Source: DAIDKA01 sp049792815
GTDB taxonomy: Bacteria; Pseudomonadota; Gammaproteobacteria; Steroidobacterales; Steroidobacteraceae
Direction: 5' to 3'
Assembly (NCBI GenBank): GCA_049792815.1
Contig: JBARBG010000081.1
Location: forward strand, 28,882 to 92,881
Length of the DNA stretch: 64,000 nt
Part shown: one piece after another, positions 25,828 to 34,234 of the stretch
Numbering within the stretch: position 1 is the stretch's first letter
Layout of the letters: every line of letters starts with the position of its first letter
Position numbers and translations under genes: made by a program
The notes under the pieces: generated by a model
Database searches by the model: none
What the model saw: the letters and a program-made list of their open reading frames with translations, nothing else
What the model was told of the DNA's origin: nothing

Positions 25828-26196
25828 GCCTCCGGCGCGCTGCGCAACGGGGCGCCGTTCAAGGACTGGAACCTGCCCGCCTCGATGACGCGGCTGCGTG
25901 AGCGCCTGGCCAAGCACCCGGACGGGGACCGACAGTTCGTCGACATCCTGTCGATGGTCGCGCTCTACGGGCTCGAAGCCGTCAGCGACGCTTGCGCCGT
26001 GGCACTCGAGGAACAGGTCGTCAGCAGCACCCACGTCGTGAACCTGCTGCACCGGGCGGCCGCCGCGCCGCGGTTGCCGGCACTGCAGGTGCCGCAGGCC
26101 CTGAAGCTCGCCGTAGAACCTGCCGCCAACTGCGACCGCTACAACCAGCTACTGCGAATCCGGCCCACGAACTTAGCCCCTGTTGATCCACCGTAG
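25828..26196 (+). pseudogene. istA: IS21-family transposase IstA, C-terminal fragment
   Basis: Only the last ~120 residues of an IstA transposase remain: ALRNGAPFKDWNLPASMTRL, then DGDRQFVDILSMVALYGLEA and QALKLAVEPAANCDRY near the end, the usual tail before istB. The catalytic DDE core and the helix-turn-helix are absent. The upstream edge at ~25828 joins unrelated sequence before the glycosidase gene. The element can no longer transpose by itself. Confidence 0.78.
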
Positions 26197-26206
26197 GAGA
26201 TGACCG

Positions 26207-26932
26207 ATGAAAGACGAACTGATCGAACTGCTCAAGTCGCTGCGCTTGCGCGGCATGGCCTCTGCGCTTGAGGACAGCATGACGGCGCTGAGCCAAAAGA
26301 AGCTGGCGCCGACGAGTTGGCTGCAGCAGCTGCTGCACGCCGAGATCGCCGATCGCCAGGCGCGCTCTTACCAATACCAGCTGCGGCTCGCCAGCTTCCC
26401 CATGCCCAGGGATCTTGATAGCTTCGACTTCAAGGACTCCGCGGTCAACGAAACGCAGATCCGCCAGCTCCACACCGGGGAATACCTGGCGACGGCGCGC
26501 AACATCGTCTTGGTGGGTGGCACCGGCACCGGCAAGACACATCTGGCCATTGCGCTCGCCCGCGAGGTCGTGCTGAAGGGGATGCGCGCGCGGTTCTACG
26601 GCGTCGTGGACCTCGTCAACCAGCTCGATGCCGAGAAGCGTGCCGGCCGCGCCGGGCGTCTAGCCAGCCGGCTGCTCAACCAGAACGCGATCGTGCTCGA
26701 CGAACTCGGCTACCTGCCGTTCGCCCAGGACGGCGGTGCGCTGCTGTTCCACCTGATCAGCAAGCTTTATGAACGCGTCTCACTGATCGTTACCACCAAC
26801 CTCACATTCGGGGAGTGGAGCAACGTGTTCGGCGACGCCAAGATGACGACGGCGCTGCTCGACCGGCTCACCCACCGCTGCGACATCATCGAGACGGGCA
26901 ACGACAGCTATCGGTTCAAGAACCGGAAATGA
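26207..26932 (+). CDS. istB: IS21-family helper ATPase IstB
   Basis: A 241-aa AAA+ ATPase that looks complete: N-terminal LLKSLRLRGMASALEDSM, Walker A GGTGTGKTHLAIAL, Walker B IVLDELGYLPF, sensor region VSLIVTTNLTFGEW and arginine-finger region LDRLTHRCDIIETG. IstB loads on target DNA and guides IstA transposase. The start is 10 bases after the istA remnant. With istA truncated, the protein has no partner here. Confidence 0.92.
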   Translation: MKDELIELLKSLRLRGMASALEDSMTALSQKKLAPTSWLQQLLHAEIADRQARSYQYQLRLASFPMPRDLDSFDFKDSAVNETQIRQLHTGEYLATARNIVLVGGTGTGKTHLAIALAREVVLKGMRARFYGVVDLVNQLDAEKRAGRAGRLASRLLNQNAIVLDELGYLPFAQDGGALLFHLISKLYERVSLIVTTNLTFGEWSNVFGDAKMTTALLDRLTHRCDIIETGNDSYRFKNRK

Positions 26933-27032
26933 TCAAAGACCGTAGGAGCTTCTGCCGCTGACGCGGCAGCCTGCAGGCCTGGTCAGATTATCAACAAAAG
27001 CCCGGATCAGACCCCGGAAACCGACCCTACTG

Positions 27033-27084
27033 CCTGGTCAATCTTGGACGCCGGTCGCTGGTCAATGTTCGACGCCCGTTGACA
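27033..27084 (+). repeat. IS21-type right-end repeats
   Basis: Two near-identical units start with CTGGTCAAT (27033 and 27058), each followed by TTSGACGCC; the second runs into CGTTGACA, a typical IS21-family end. A matching left end was not found, consistent with the istA deletion. The gap 26933-27228 otherwise holds no gene. Confidence 0.6.
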
Positions 27085-27228
27085 GGTGGTCGGCCAACAC
27101 CGATGGGCCATATCCGGTAAAAGTCGCGGTCGTCGAGAGATCGCAACTTTCAATGATTGCTCCAGCCTGCTGCCCTTGATAGGTTGACCGGTATTGGTCC
27201 CGTTCAAACCGTGAGCGAACACAAATCT

Positions 27229-27729
27229 ATGTCGTCGTACCTACGTCGTCTGCGTTCCAAGATCGGTCACGATTTGGTGTTACTACCCTGCTTCGCTGCA
27301 GTAATCAAAGATGTTGCGGGTCGTATCCTGCTTCAGGAGAAATCTTCAGGAGAAATCTTCAGGAGAACCCCCGCAGGAGAAGGGTGGAGCTTGCCTGCGG
27401 GTGCCATCGAACCTGGTGAAACTCCGGAGGAGGCAATCTGCCGCGAGGTCCGTGAAGAGACTGGCATTCTCGTGGAACCGCGGGAAGTTATCGGCGTGTA
27501 TGGTGGGAGCCACTTTCGTAATATTTATCCAAACGGGGACCAAGTTGAATACACCGCAGTTCTCTATTCCTGCGTGCCAATAGGGAAGTCATTGGAGCCG
27601 CTGGATCCCGAAACCAAATCGCTTCGATACTTCGGGGAGGACGAAATGCCCAAGCTGGCGCTTCCCTATCCTTCGTCGGCCTTTTTTCCTGCCAAACGGT
27701 CGGATCAGCCGCTTTCTGATGCCCGGTAG
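27229..27729 (+). CDS. Nudix hydrolase
   Basis: A 166-aa protein with a complete Nudix box (GAIEPGETPEEAICREVREE followed by TG), which binds Mg2+ and hydrolyses nucleoside-diphosphate-linked compounds. The N-terminus MSSYLRRLRSKIGHDLVLLP is typical, so the ATG at 27229 is preferred to a TTG at 27157. A tandem repeat at 27334-27373 inserts nine residues just before the Nudix box. The last residues (DQPLSDAR) are encoded by a dispersed repeat also found at about 33.95 and 35.5 kb, so the native C-terminus was probably replaced. Substrate unknown. Confidence 0.82.
   Translation: MSSYLRRLRSKIGHDLVLLPCFAAVIKDVAGRILLQEKSSGEIFRRTPAGEGWSLPAGAIEPGETPEEAICREVREETGILVEPREVIGVYGGSHFRNIYPNGDQVEYTAVLYSCVPIGKSLEPLDPETKSLRYFGEDEMPKLALPYPSSAFFPAKRSDQPLSDAR
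27334..27373 (+). repeat. 13/14-bp tandem repeat inside the Nudix gene
   Basis: Two identical 13-base units (AAATCTTCAGGAG) and a diverged third of 14 bases (AACCCCCGCAGGAG). The extra 13+14 = 27 bases keep the frame. Removing them restores a normal LLQEKSSGEGWSLPAG reading. Confidence 0.65.
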
Positions 27730-27756
27730 CTGACGGTTATGAGTGTCAGCTTCGGG
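27722..27756 (+). repeat. Stem-loop after Nudix gene
   Basis: AGCTGAC (27728-27734) and GTCAGCT (27745-27751) form a perfect 7-bp stem with a 10-base loop, flanked by CCCG/CGGG. There is no T run, so a classical terminator is not evident. Confidence 0.4.
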
Positions 27757-27779
27757 TACAAGAGCGCCAAGCCGCGCGA

Positions 27780-28196
27780 CTACGAGAAGGGATTTAGTAT
27801 CGCTACCCCAGTCGGCTGGTAGTGAGCCGCATTTCGGGTCACCACGGCCAGATTGTAGATCAGCGCAGTCGCTGCGATTTGCTTGTCCAAGGGGTTCTCA
27901 GGATGAGGCACCCGCAGCCTTCCCCAAATCTGGGCAGTCTCCTGATCGAACGGCAGGATGGCATCTCCATAATCTATGGTTAGGCGATCAAGCCAGCGCT
28001 CAAGACGAGCCGACTGAGCAGAATCGCCACGGTGCCGGATGATTTCGACGCCTTGCCGAAGCTCGCCAATCGTGATGGCGGATAAGAAAAGGGCAATGTT
28101 GTTCCGACTGGCATTGTCAAAGAACTCCCGCACACCAATATTGGCTTTGACGCCCTTGCGCGCCTCGCTGATCACATCGGTATCCACCAGATACAC
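27780..28196 (-). CDS. PIN-domain toxin, VapC/FitB-like
   Basis: A 138-aa PIN-domain ribonuclease candidate: MYLVDTDVISEARKG with the first acidic pair, AITIGELRQG with the conserved Glu, PLDKQIAATALIYNL with the third acid, and VVTRNAAHY near the C-terminus, where many relatives have Asp instead of His (TRNxxDF). VapC toxins cut tRNA or rRNA. It starts with GTG two bases after the antitoxin stop and lies downstream of it, the normal order. The His substitution might weaken metal binding. Confidence 0.86.
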   Translation of the reverse strand: MYLVDTDVISEARKGVKANIGVREFFDNASRNNIALFLSAITIGELRQGVEIIRHRGDSAQSARLERWLDRLTIDYGDAILPFDQETAQIWGRLRVPHPENPLDKQIAATALIYNLAVVTRNAAHYQPTGVAILNPFS

Positions 28197-28198
28197 AA

Positions 28199-28420
28199 TC
28201 AGCCTCGGCTATCGATCTGCACTCTGGCAAAGTCTTTGTCGTTGCCAACATCAGGCATGGCAGCGAGGACATCAGCCAGGGCCCGTCGCCGGGGGCCCCG
28301 AAGTGCAGACTGAAGAATCTCCCGATGCTCCTGTTCGGCACTCCGGTTGTGTTTCGCTGCGCGCTGCTTCAGCGCTTTAACCAACTCGTCCGTCAGCTTG
28401 CGAACCATGAGCTGGGCCAT
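28199..28420 (-). CDS. Antitoxin, FitA/VapB-like (ribbon-helix-helix)
   Basis: A 73-aa protein: MAQLMVRKLTDELVKALKQR, then NRSAEQEHREILQSALR, the Arc/FitA-type ribbon-helix-helix that binds operator DNA, and a C-terminal tail (DVGNDKDFARVQIDSRG) that blocks the toxin. ATG at 28420 follows AGGAG; an upstream extension to 28453 is not supported. The pair probably represses its own promoter. It lies in the island and may help keep it. Confidence 0.88.
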   Translation of the reverse strand: MAQLMVRKLTDELVKALKQRAAKHNRSAEQEHREILQSALRGPRRRALADVLAAMPDVGNDKDFARVQIDSRG

Positions 28421-28909
28421 TGATCCACTCCTAATTTTTTCCGCTGCTAGCAATGATAGCGTCCCGCAATGAACAGTGCAAGCAATGCTAGCACCGAGAC
28501 GATGCCGGCGTTGAGCTGTTATTGGTGTGCCGAAAGCCGACGCTCGTGAGCGGCAGGTACGGGTGCAGGAGCGCCGGTTCGACGGTCATCCCCATTAACG
28601 TTGCGACAATGACCGCTTTCTTGCGGCGCATCAGGCGCTTTCCGGCCCGGAGCTGCAGGTGGCGGATCAAAATAGGCTGCCACATAGCGGCCATTCCCGG
28701 TCTGCCCCGAAGTCCCCGGCGAGGTCAGCCAACAGCCTGGGTGTACAGGTTCCGGCAAGGGTCGAAATTTAACAGATATGCCTAGACGGTTCAGTTGGAT
28801 AGTGAAAAGCACTTAACGCCACTTGATTGCCTGGCGGCAGGACACACTAACCGGTGAACAAGGCCGCCACGCCCGGTTTTTTACATAAAGGCGTAGCGTG
28901 CTACACGCA
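28421..28909. other. Intergenic region without a recognisable gene
   Basis: About 490 bases. A minus-strand frame at 28488-28694 reads MRRKKAVIVATLMGMTVEPA but matches no family I know and has no clear ribosome-binding site. Near 28813 the minus strand reads GGCGTTAAGT, a possible integron core, without a second arm. A plus-strand run of six T follows CACGCCCGG at about 28875. None of these is convincing. Confidence 0.4.
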
Positions 28910-30145
28910 TTAACGCGCTGGCGATCCAGCCCCAGAAGGATCTGAGACTTTGTCGTCCTTAAGGGCGAATCTAACCTGGAAGGTGATCTGCGTGGGCTGG
29001 CCGGTGGGATTGCTGTATTCGATAGTGTGAGCTGCGGCGGATGCAGCGGCGCCGAATCCCATCTCCCTCGGTTCTTCGGAAATGATTTGCGTATCCGTGG
29101 CGCGCCCGGCGGCATCGAGCGTAACCGCCAGGACTACCACGCCCTCGATACCCAGCTTCTTTGCATCGGCTGGATAGTAATCGGATAGGTGAACTAGGCC
29201 GCCATAGTTAACAATGCGAGGCTGCGCGTTTGCTTCATTGCCGGAGACCGCGTAAGCGTGAGCGAGCGCGCTGTTTTTGAGAGGGAGCGCCACAAGTATC
29301 ACCGCGGGAACCAGGGCAGCAAATGCCCCAATGCGAAGCTTCATGGATGGTCTCCTGCGATTGTTCGATGAGGATATGATCTCGTTGATTCGATCGGAAA
29401 TATTGGTTGAGGCCATGGATATTGCGAGCGAAACGTTGTTTTGTGGGCCTCGGCCGAATTCCAGCAGAATTTCCGCGTAGGCGATCCGGTCACCAATCAA
29501 TGCGATCGCAGCGGCGTCGCTGGTTGATTCGGCGAGTGCAGCCATCCGATGTTGCAGCCACCACGCTGCGGGATTGAACCAGAAAAAGCAGGTATACACG
29601 CGCGCCAGCCACAACAGATAGCAATCGCACTCCTGAACATGTGCTGCTTCGTGGGCAATCACGGCGGCGCGCTTGTTGTGATTCCACGCAAAACAGTCTC
29701 CAGGCAATAACACCGTGGAGCCGAAGGTGCCGGGAGATCCAATCGTTCCGCTTATCCGGACATCCAGGTTATTGGTCCAAGGCTCGACGAGCCTCTTAGC
29801 AGACTTGAGAATCTGCCACGATCCGGCTAGCCCCGCCAAAAAGCGCAAGAGCAGAGCCGTAGTCACCAGGCAATACAGGGCAGATATTGCCACCGCCCAA
29901 GGAAAACTGTGGGCGCTCGTCGTTGTCGTAGCGAGCTGCAGGATTGTCCCCACCGCGTGGGGTGCATGCAGTGAAGGCGCAAGCGAAAACTCCTGCAGCA
30001 ATGGCATTGCCGCAGACCCCAACAACACAGCCGTCCACACGGTCTTCTGCGTATGGCTGGTTGCCTTGAGGAAGGATAGCGCGGCATAAGCGACCAGTCC
30101 GAGAATCGTTGCCCGTACAGCTGCTTCGATTAGTAGAGCAATCAC
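28910..30145 (-). CDS. BlaR1/MecR1-type M56 metallopeptidase with TonB-like C-terminus
   Basis: A 411-aa membrane protein. Hydrophobic helices cover residues ~5-105, the zinc-protease motif HEAAH is at 165-169 with further acidic ligands in AESTSDAAAI, another membrane segment follows at ~275-292, and the C-terminal 95 residues (DYYPADAKKLGIEGVVVLAV) match the TonB energy-transducer domain rather than a beta-lactamase-like sensor. Such proteins relay an envelope signal by cleaving the partner BlaI-type repressor. GTG at 30145 overlaps the BlaI stop, so the two are coupled. The inducing signal is unknown; no beta-lactamase gene is nearby. Confidence 0.84.
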   Translation of the reverse strand: MIALLIEAAVRATILGLVAYAALSFLKATSHTQKTVWTAVLLGSAAMPLLQEFSLAPSLHAPHAVGTILQLATTTTSAHSFPWAVAISALYCLVTTALLLRFLAGLAGSWQILKSAKRLVEPWTNNLDVRISGTIGSPGTFGSTVLLPGDCFAWNHNKRAAVIAHEAAHVQECDCYLLWLARVYTCFFWFNPAAWWLQHRMAALAESTSDAAAIALIGDRIAYAEILLEFGRGPQNNVSLAISMASTNISDRINEIISSSNNRRRPSMKLRIGAFAALVPAVILVALPLKNSALAHAYAVSGNEANAQPRIVNYGGLVHLSDYYPADAKKLGIEGVVVLAVTLDAAGRATDTQIISEEPREMGFGAAASAAAHTIEYSNPTGQPTQITFQVRFALKDDKVSDPSGAGSPAR

Positions 30146-30525
30146 GATGATTTACTCCTTTTCGCCTTCGCGATTTTTTGCGCCAACCGTTGCAACTCAC
30201 GTACATCCAGAATCTTCGCGTTGACCATGCCAGCCAGAACATCTTCGACTGATCCATTGCAAAATCGATCGATGATGCCCTTTACGGCTCGAGCCGCGGC
30301 AGTAATGCGGCTCTCTACGGCGGTGTAGATGTAAGCACGATTCTCCGTGGTATGCCGCAGATAGCCCTTTTGTTCCAGGCGACTGAGAACCGTGCGGATG
30401 GTGGATTCCTTGAGCCGGCGACTCAACAGCTTCTGAACGCCGTCGACGCTTAAGGAGTCTCGCTTCCAGACCAGCTCAAGTACTTCACGTTCCAGATCGC
30501 CTAGGCCGGATACGTCATAACCCAT
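30142..30525 (-). CDS. BlaI/MecI-family repressor
   Basis: A 127-aa winged-helix repressor: SGLGDLEREVLELVWKRDSL, the recognition-helix region KESTIRTVLSRLEQKGYL and the C-terminal dimerisation segment. The ATG at 30525 follows GAGG and gives the family start; an upstream in-frame extension to 30594 adds unrelated residues. It is first in the operon with the M56 peptidase gene, which presumably cleaves it. A dyad directly upstream fits a BlaI-type operator, suggesting autorepression. Confidence 0.88.
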   Translation of the reverse strand: MGYDVSGLGDLEREVLELVWKRDSLSVDGVQKLLSRRLKESTIRTVLSRLEQKGYLRHTTENRAYIYTAVESRITAAARAVKGIIDRFCNGSVEDVLAGMVNAKILDVRELQRLAQKIAKAKRSKSS

Positions 30526-30527
30526 AT

Positions 30528-30548
30528 CACTACCTCTTGTAGTGCTAC
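30528..30548 (-). promoter_or_regulatory. Dyad operator upstream of the BlaI-type gene
   Basis: CACTACCTCTTGTAGTG (30528-30544) is a 6-bp inverted repeat with a 5-base spacer, overlapping a second palindrome GTAGTGCTAC (30539-30548). BlaI/MecI operators are dyads built on TACA/TGTA half-sites, which this resembles. It begins 3 bases upstream of the start codon, overlapping the GAGG ribosome-binding site, where a bound repressor would block transcription. Confidence 0.5.
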
Positions 30549-31282
30549 AGAGCGTAGCGGATAGAAATGCAAATGTCAATGTGCTTGTTTTCAATCGCCG
30601 TTAGGCCTCAGCATCAGCGGTTCTCGCGTCCAAATGCTGGCGCTGAACAGAATGGCCAATTCTGTCCAAAAGCCGCCCAATCTGGATCGGGTTCCTGCAG
30701 TAGTTCTCGAAATCGCGGTTCCTGATACCGGACATTGATAAAGGACAGCTTGGGGTGCATTTTGCTGCGCGTCGGACTGTGGGTCCAATTCGACCATCCG
30801 CGGCTGGATCGGCCGTCGCTCGGCGTTCTCGAATCCAAACATTCATGTCCATTCTCATTCAGAGTCGATCGTTCGGCGTGACTGGATGGAGCGCCCCGAA
30901 GCGCGGCGTTTCGGCTTGCCGATTTGACCAAACGGATGGACGACCGCAATTTGCTGGCGGGACGCGTACCGTGGAATTACCTGCGTCTCAAGTTGGTCAA
31001 AAGGCATTCCGTCGGGTCGAAAGAGGCCATGGATATGCTCTTGGTCGGTCAGAGGGAGGCGCCGTGAGTTAGCGGCTTGTAGTCTGTTGCGTCGCGTGCT
31101 CAACATTGGCATAAAGCGGCCACAAAGGCGCGATTGCGCGACAGAAGCGGGTGCCGTCGCAAATCATCCAAATGCATCCACGCATTGACGATGATGGAGG
31201 GTGGCTTGCCCTTCTGGAAACCCGCGGGTCGGAGACCGTTGCCGTATTGGAAGTCTACTCGAATTAGTACATGGGGTTCGTT
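30549..31282. other. Non-coding or decayed stretch
   Basis: About 730 bases without a supportable gene. Short minus-strand frames read coherent-looking pieces such as LTDQEHIHGLFRPDGMPFDQ (about 31.05 kb) and LSFINVRYQEPRFRELLQEP (about 30.75 kb), which might be parts of one broken gene in different frames. I recognise no family. The promoter of the BlaI-type operon must lie near 30550-30600. Confidence 0.4.
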
Positions 31283-32584
31283 ATGAAGAGAATCACGGTG
31301 TATTGCTGGGTTCTATTTGCGGTCTGTGCCGTCACTTCTTTGCCGGCGCAGGACATTGCCGGGACCTGGCAGGGAATGCTGCACGCCGCCTCCGGCCGCA
31401 ATTTGCACGTTGTAGTGAAGATTGGAAGATCAGCCAGCGGTGGTTGGAATGCCAATCTTTACAGCATCGACGAGTCACCGGACGCGACTCCCTTCAGTTC
31501 CGTCAGCCTCAGCGGCAAGACCGTCAAGCTGGATATCGCGGACTTGCATGCGAGCTATCAGGGCACACTTGACCCGCGCCGCGAAGCCATTACTGGTACC
31601 TGGAGACAGATTCAGACCTCTACGCTAAATCTCCAACGCGCCACCGCTATTACCGCATGGGCGCTGGATTCGTCGCCGCACAAGGCGCGGTTCGTCACCG
31701 TGGAGAGGGGCGTTAGCCTGGAAGTGCTTGATTGGGGCGGCACTGGTCGCCCGTTGGTTTTTCTTGCAGGGCTTGGGGGTAATGCGCATGCCTTCGACAA
31801 GCTGGCGCCGAAATTCACTGCGAACCATCATGTCTATGCAATCACCCGACGCGGTTATGGAGCCTCCAGCAGACCGGACCCTGCTATTGCGGATTATTCA
31901 GCGGACCGGCTGGGCGATGATGTGCTGGCGGTGATCGCGGCGCTGAAGCTGGAGCGACCAGTGCTGGCCGGCCATTCCATCGCGGGCGAGGAATTGAGTT
32001 CGGTGGGTAGCCGCCATCCCGAAAAGGTTGCGGGGTTGGTCTATCTCGACGCCGGCTATTCCTATGCCTATTACGCGCCTGGCAATGTTCTTCCGCTGGG
32101 CATCAATCTGCAGCTGTCGGCCCGCGACCTGCAAGCGAATTTGGACCGCCTGAAAACACTTCCGCCGCATGATCAGGACCTGGCGCCGGTGATGCAGGAC
32201 GCGCAAGCCAGCCTGAAGCATTTCGAAGCAGACCTGGTGGCGACGCAGGCGGCACTCAAGGCCGAATCCGCCGACCCGGCGGATGCGTCAGCTCCGCCGC
32301 AATCCCGAACCAGCGCTGCCATTTTCAACGGCGCGCGCAAATACACGAAGATCGAGGTCCCTATCCTGGCCCTCTTTGAATCTCCACCTTTCCAGCCGGA
32401 CGGCACGCCGCCTGAAGTTCGCGCGGCCGCGAACGACCAGTTCGCGAGCCAGGCCAATAGGTTCGAGGCGGGTCTGCCGTCGGCTCATGTCGTGCGCCTG
32501 GCGAACGCCCGTCACGCGCTCTGGCAAACCAATGAGGCTGATGTATTGCGGGAAATGAATGCGTTCATGGCGGAGCTAAAATAG
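31283..32584 (+). CDS. Secreted alpha/beta hydrolase with N-terminal beta domain
   Basis: A 433-aa protein: signal peptide MKRITVYCWVLFAVCAVTSL, an N-terminal ~110-residue beta-rich domain (DIAGTWQGMLHAASGRNLHV), then an alpha/beta hydrolase with the oxyanion segment FLAGLGGNAHAFDKLAP, nucleophile elbow AGHSIAGEE and a C-terminal His candidate in NARHALW. Esterases, epoxide hydrolases and haloperoxidase-like enzymes share this fold, so the substrate is open. ATG at 31283 follows GGGG at good spacing; ATG at 31271 is also in frame. It stands alone in the island. Confidence 0.8.
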   Translation: MKRITVYCWVLFAVCAVTSLPAQDIAGTWQGMLHAASGRNLHVVVKIGRSASGGWNANLYSIDESPDATPFSSVSLSGKTVKLDIADLHASYQGTLDPRREAITGTWRQIQTSTLNLQRATAITAWALDSSPHKARFVTVERGVSLEVLDWGGTGRPLVFLAGLGGNAHAFDKLAPKFTANHHVYAITRRGYGASSRPDPAIADYSADRLGDDVLAVIAALKLERPVLAGHSIAGEELSSVGSRHPEKVAGLVYLDAGYSYAYYAPGNVLPLGINLQLSARDLQANLDRLKTLPPHDQDLAPVMQDAQASLKHFEADLVATQAALKAESADPADASAPPQSRTSAAIFNGARKYTKIEVPILALFESPPFQPDGTPPEVRAAANDQFASQANRFEAGLPSAHVVRLANARHALWQTNEADVLREMNAFMAELK

Positions 32585-32846
32585 GCGTCAAAATGGCAAA
32601 GTCGGTATGGGCAAGGACAGAATTCCCTTTGAGAAGCAGGAACCCTGTTATGCCTTCGGAGCTAATGCCTGTTGAGTAGCGCCACATACCTAGCACCCCA
32701 TATATCCCACGAAATCGCGCGACGGTCATAGCATCGAAATCTTTGGGTCGCAATCCGCCGCCTGCCGCGCCGCAATATTCTCGTGGGTTCACATTCGCGA
32801 CAATGATGATTAGCGGCCGCTGCTTTGACGCCTGAGAATGATGCAT
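32565..32846 (-). CDS. Hypothetical small ORF (doubtful)
   Basis: A 93-aa frame (MHHSQASKQRPLIIIVANVN) fills the otherwise empty gap 32585-32920. It has no recognised domain, and its codon use looks mixed. Its ends overlap an inverted pair, GGCGTCAAA (32584) and TTTGACGCC (32827), about 240 bases apart. It may be a remnant or not a gene. Confidence 0.2.
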   Translation of the reverse strand: MHHSQASKQRPLIIIVANVNPREYCGAAGGGLRPKDFDAMTVARFRGIYGVLGMWRYSTGISSEGITGFLLLKGNSVLAHTDFAILTPILAPP

Positions 32847-32920
32847 CCGACCGGAAACGGCTGCGGATTCAGGAAGCGCAGCAATTTGACTGCGGGTCGC
32901 GGGAATGCTGGAGTTGGGTC

Positions 32921-33334
32921 ATGGGGTTTACGATAATGAGTGCGACCGAAGTGGCAATTGTCACCCTTTGGACGCTATTGGTCGTAATGGCCGTAGCGCT
33001 GTTAGGCAAGGTCCTATTCGAAGATGCCGGAATGTCACATGAGCCGCTCGGTGTTCGGTTTGCGTTCAGCTCCTTTGCCTTAATTCCGACCTCTGTGTCA
33101 TTGGCGCTTACGCTTCTGAGTCTTCTGCGCAAGCCAGACGGCCTTCCTCACGGACAGATAACTTGGCCCTTGTTCTTTGTTGGCGATCTTCTTGCAGTCC
33201 CAGTTGCAGTCCTGGCGGCGATTTTGCCACCCTATCGGAAGAAGGATTACGTACTTCACGCCATGTCCGTGGCGATTGCGTTGGCAGCGCTGGCTGCGGT
33301 TGCGGGCATGGTGATGTACGGGCCGGGTGCATAA
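32921..33334 (+). CDS. Cassette gene: small multi-spanning membrane protein
   Basis: A 137-aa protein with four hydrophobic segments (about residues 8-28, 42-62, 75-97 and 108-132), including TEVAIVTLWTLLVVMAVALL. No family recognised. ATG at 32921 follows GGAG (7 bases); a second ATG is at 32936. An integron attC-like site starts 24 bases after the stop, so it is read as a gene cassette. Such cassettes usually carry single small genes of diverse function. Confidence 0.65.
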   Translation: MGFTIMSATEVAIVTLWTLLVVMAVALLGKVLFEDAGMSHEPLGVRFAFSSFALIPTSVSLALTLLSLLRKPDGLPHGQITWPLFFVGDLLAVPVAVLAAILPPYRKKDYVLHAMSVAIALAALAAVAGMVMYGPGA

Positions 33335-33357
33335 ATGCTTCAGCCAGCAACGTCACA

Positions 33358-33441
33358 GGCTAACATGCGTTTGAGAGGACGCGCCGTGAATAAACTGCTG
33401 GTAGAAATTTTGCAGCGCGCCGCTCAACTCTTGCGTTAGAT
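33358..33441 (+). other. attC recombination site 1
   Basis: Left inverse core GGCTAAC (33358-33364, one mismatch to RYYYAAC), left arm TTTGAGAGGACGCGC, then right arm GCGCGCCGCTCAACTCTTGC and core GTTAGAT (33435-33441, fits GTTRRRY). The arms are complementary around GAG.GG.CGCGC with the unpaired base expected of attC. 84 bases; the next gene starts 18 bases downstream. Confidence 0.75.
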
Positions 33442-33458
33442 GAAGGACAAGGCTCTCC

Positions 33459-33881
33459 ATGATTCCCATACCTTCAGACTGGCGGCGCATTAAAAGATTG
33501 AGCGCATTGTTTCTCCTCGGGGCGGGGGCACTGGCCCTCTATTTCGGGCGGCATAATTTTCCTATTCGGGCCATTGGACTCATCGCGATAATGAGCACGG
33601 TGGTGCTTGCAAGATCGCCACAGGGTCCCCTCTCAATTGCAGAACAGAAGAATCGTCCGCCGCCTCTGAATATTCTCCATTGGGCAATTGCAATATTACT
33701 CACGGGTGCCTCGGCATTATCCTACCGAATACTTTGGGTCACGGGACATGATGGAAGCACGTCGATTTGGCCTGTCTATGCATTCGCGGGGGCTGTCCTC
33801 ATTGCCGGGGCCTATTGGGCGGCTCTCCTGACGCGACTGCAGGAGGCCGGCACACGATGGCCCTGGACCGAACCCATCTAA
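33459..33881 (+). CDS. Cassette gene: small membrane protein
   Basis: A 140-aa protein with about four hydrophobic stretches (LSALFLLGAGALALYFG, FPIRAIGLIAIMSTVVLA, NILHWAIAILLTGASALSY, VYAFAGAVLIAGAYWAALL). No family recognised. The ATG is 18 bases after the attC core at 33435, and its stop overlaps the left arm of a further attC-like site, the compact layout of an integron gene cassette. A role in the envelope is all that can be said. Confidence 0.65.
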   Translation: MIPIPSDWRRIKRLSALFLLGAGALALYFGRHNFPIRAIGLIAIMSTVVLARSPQGPLSIAEQKNRPPPLNILHWAIAILLTGASALSYRILWVTGHDGSTSIWPVYAFAGAVLIAGAYWAALLTRLQEAGTRWPWTEPI

Positions 33882-33904
33882 GATTCGAGCGGACGCGCCT
33901 TGAA
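33876..33904 (+). other. attC left arm, incomplete site
   Basis: ATCTAAG followed by ATTCGAGCGGACGCGCC and TGAATA matches the left arm of the complete sites at 33358 and 34794. The complementary right arm is missing; instead a dispersed repeat follows. A possible right core GTTAAAT lies at 33949-33955 and another core GTTAGGC at 34247. Confidence 0.5.
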
Positions 33905-33975
33905 TACGGAACCCCACGGAGGATTTCAAGTCTCTGATGGGACGAAGGGTTAAATCAGCCATTTTCTGATGCCCG
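33902..33975 (+). repeat. Dispersed repeat, copy 1
   Basis: From GAATACGG to GATGCCCG, including GTCTCTGATGGG and TTTTCTGATGCCCG. It resembles 35465-35536 along its whole length, and 27703-27725 over its last part. Two of the copies directly follow an attC-like left arm. Confidence 0.6.
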
Positions 33976-34234
33976 ATACCGGACGCTCACCACCGGCGGG
34001 TTTGGGTGCTTACCCGCCGACCGTGGGCCAGTCAACCGAGGGGCAGCTTTCGGGAGGGGCATCGGACGCCTGCCGGCCCAAAGCAGACGGTGACCGACAC
34101 TTATTGGTCGGCACTTAGCGGCCGTTCGCCGTCTGCGTTAAGCTAAAACCCGGCGATGGTGAATCCCACCCGCACGGTAAGGAGTGCGCAATTGCCTTTG
34201 GACATATCGGTCAAGGGTAGGCGTCGTTTTCGTG

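Noticed and set aside
25741..27084. Complete IS21 element
   Set aside because: istA lacks its catalytic part and no inverted end matching the right-end repeats is seen on the left.
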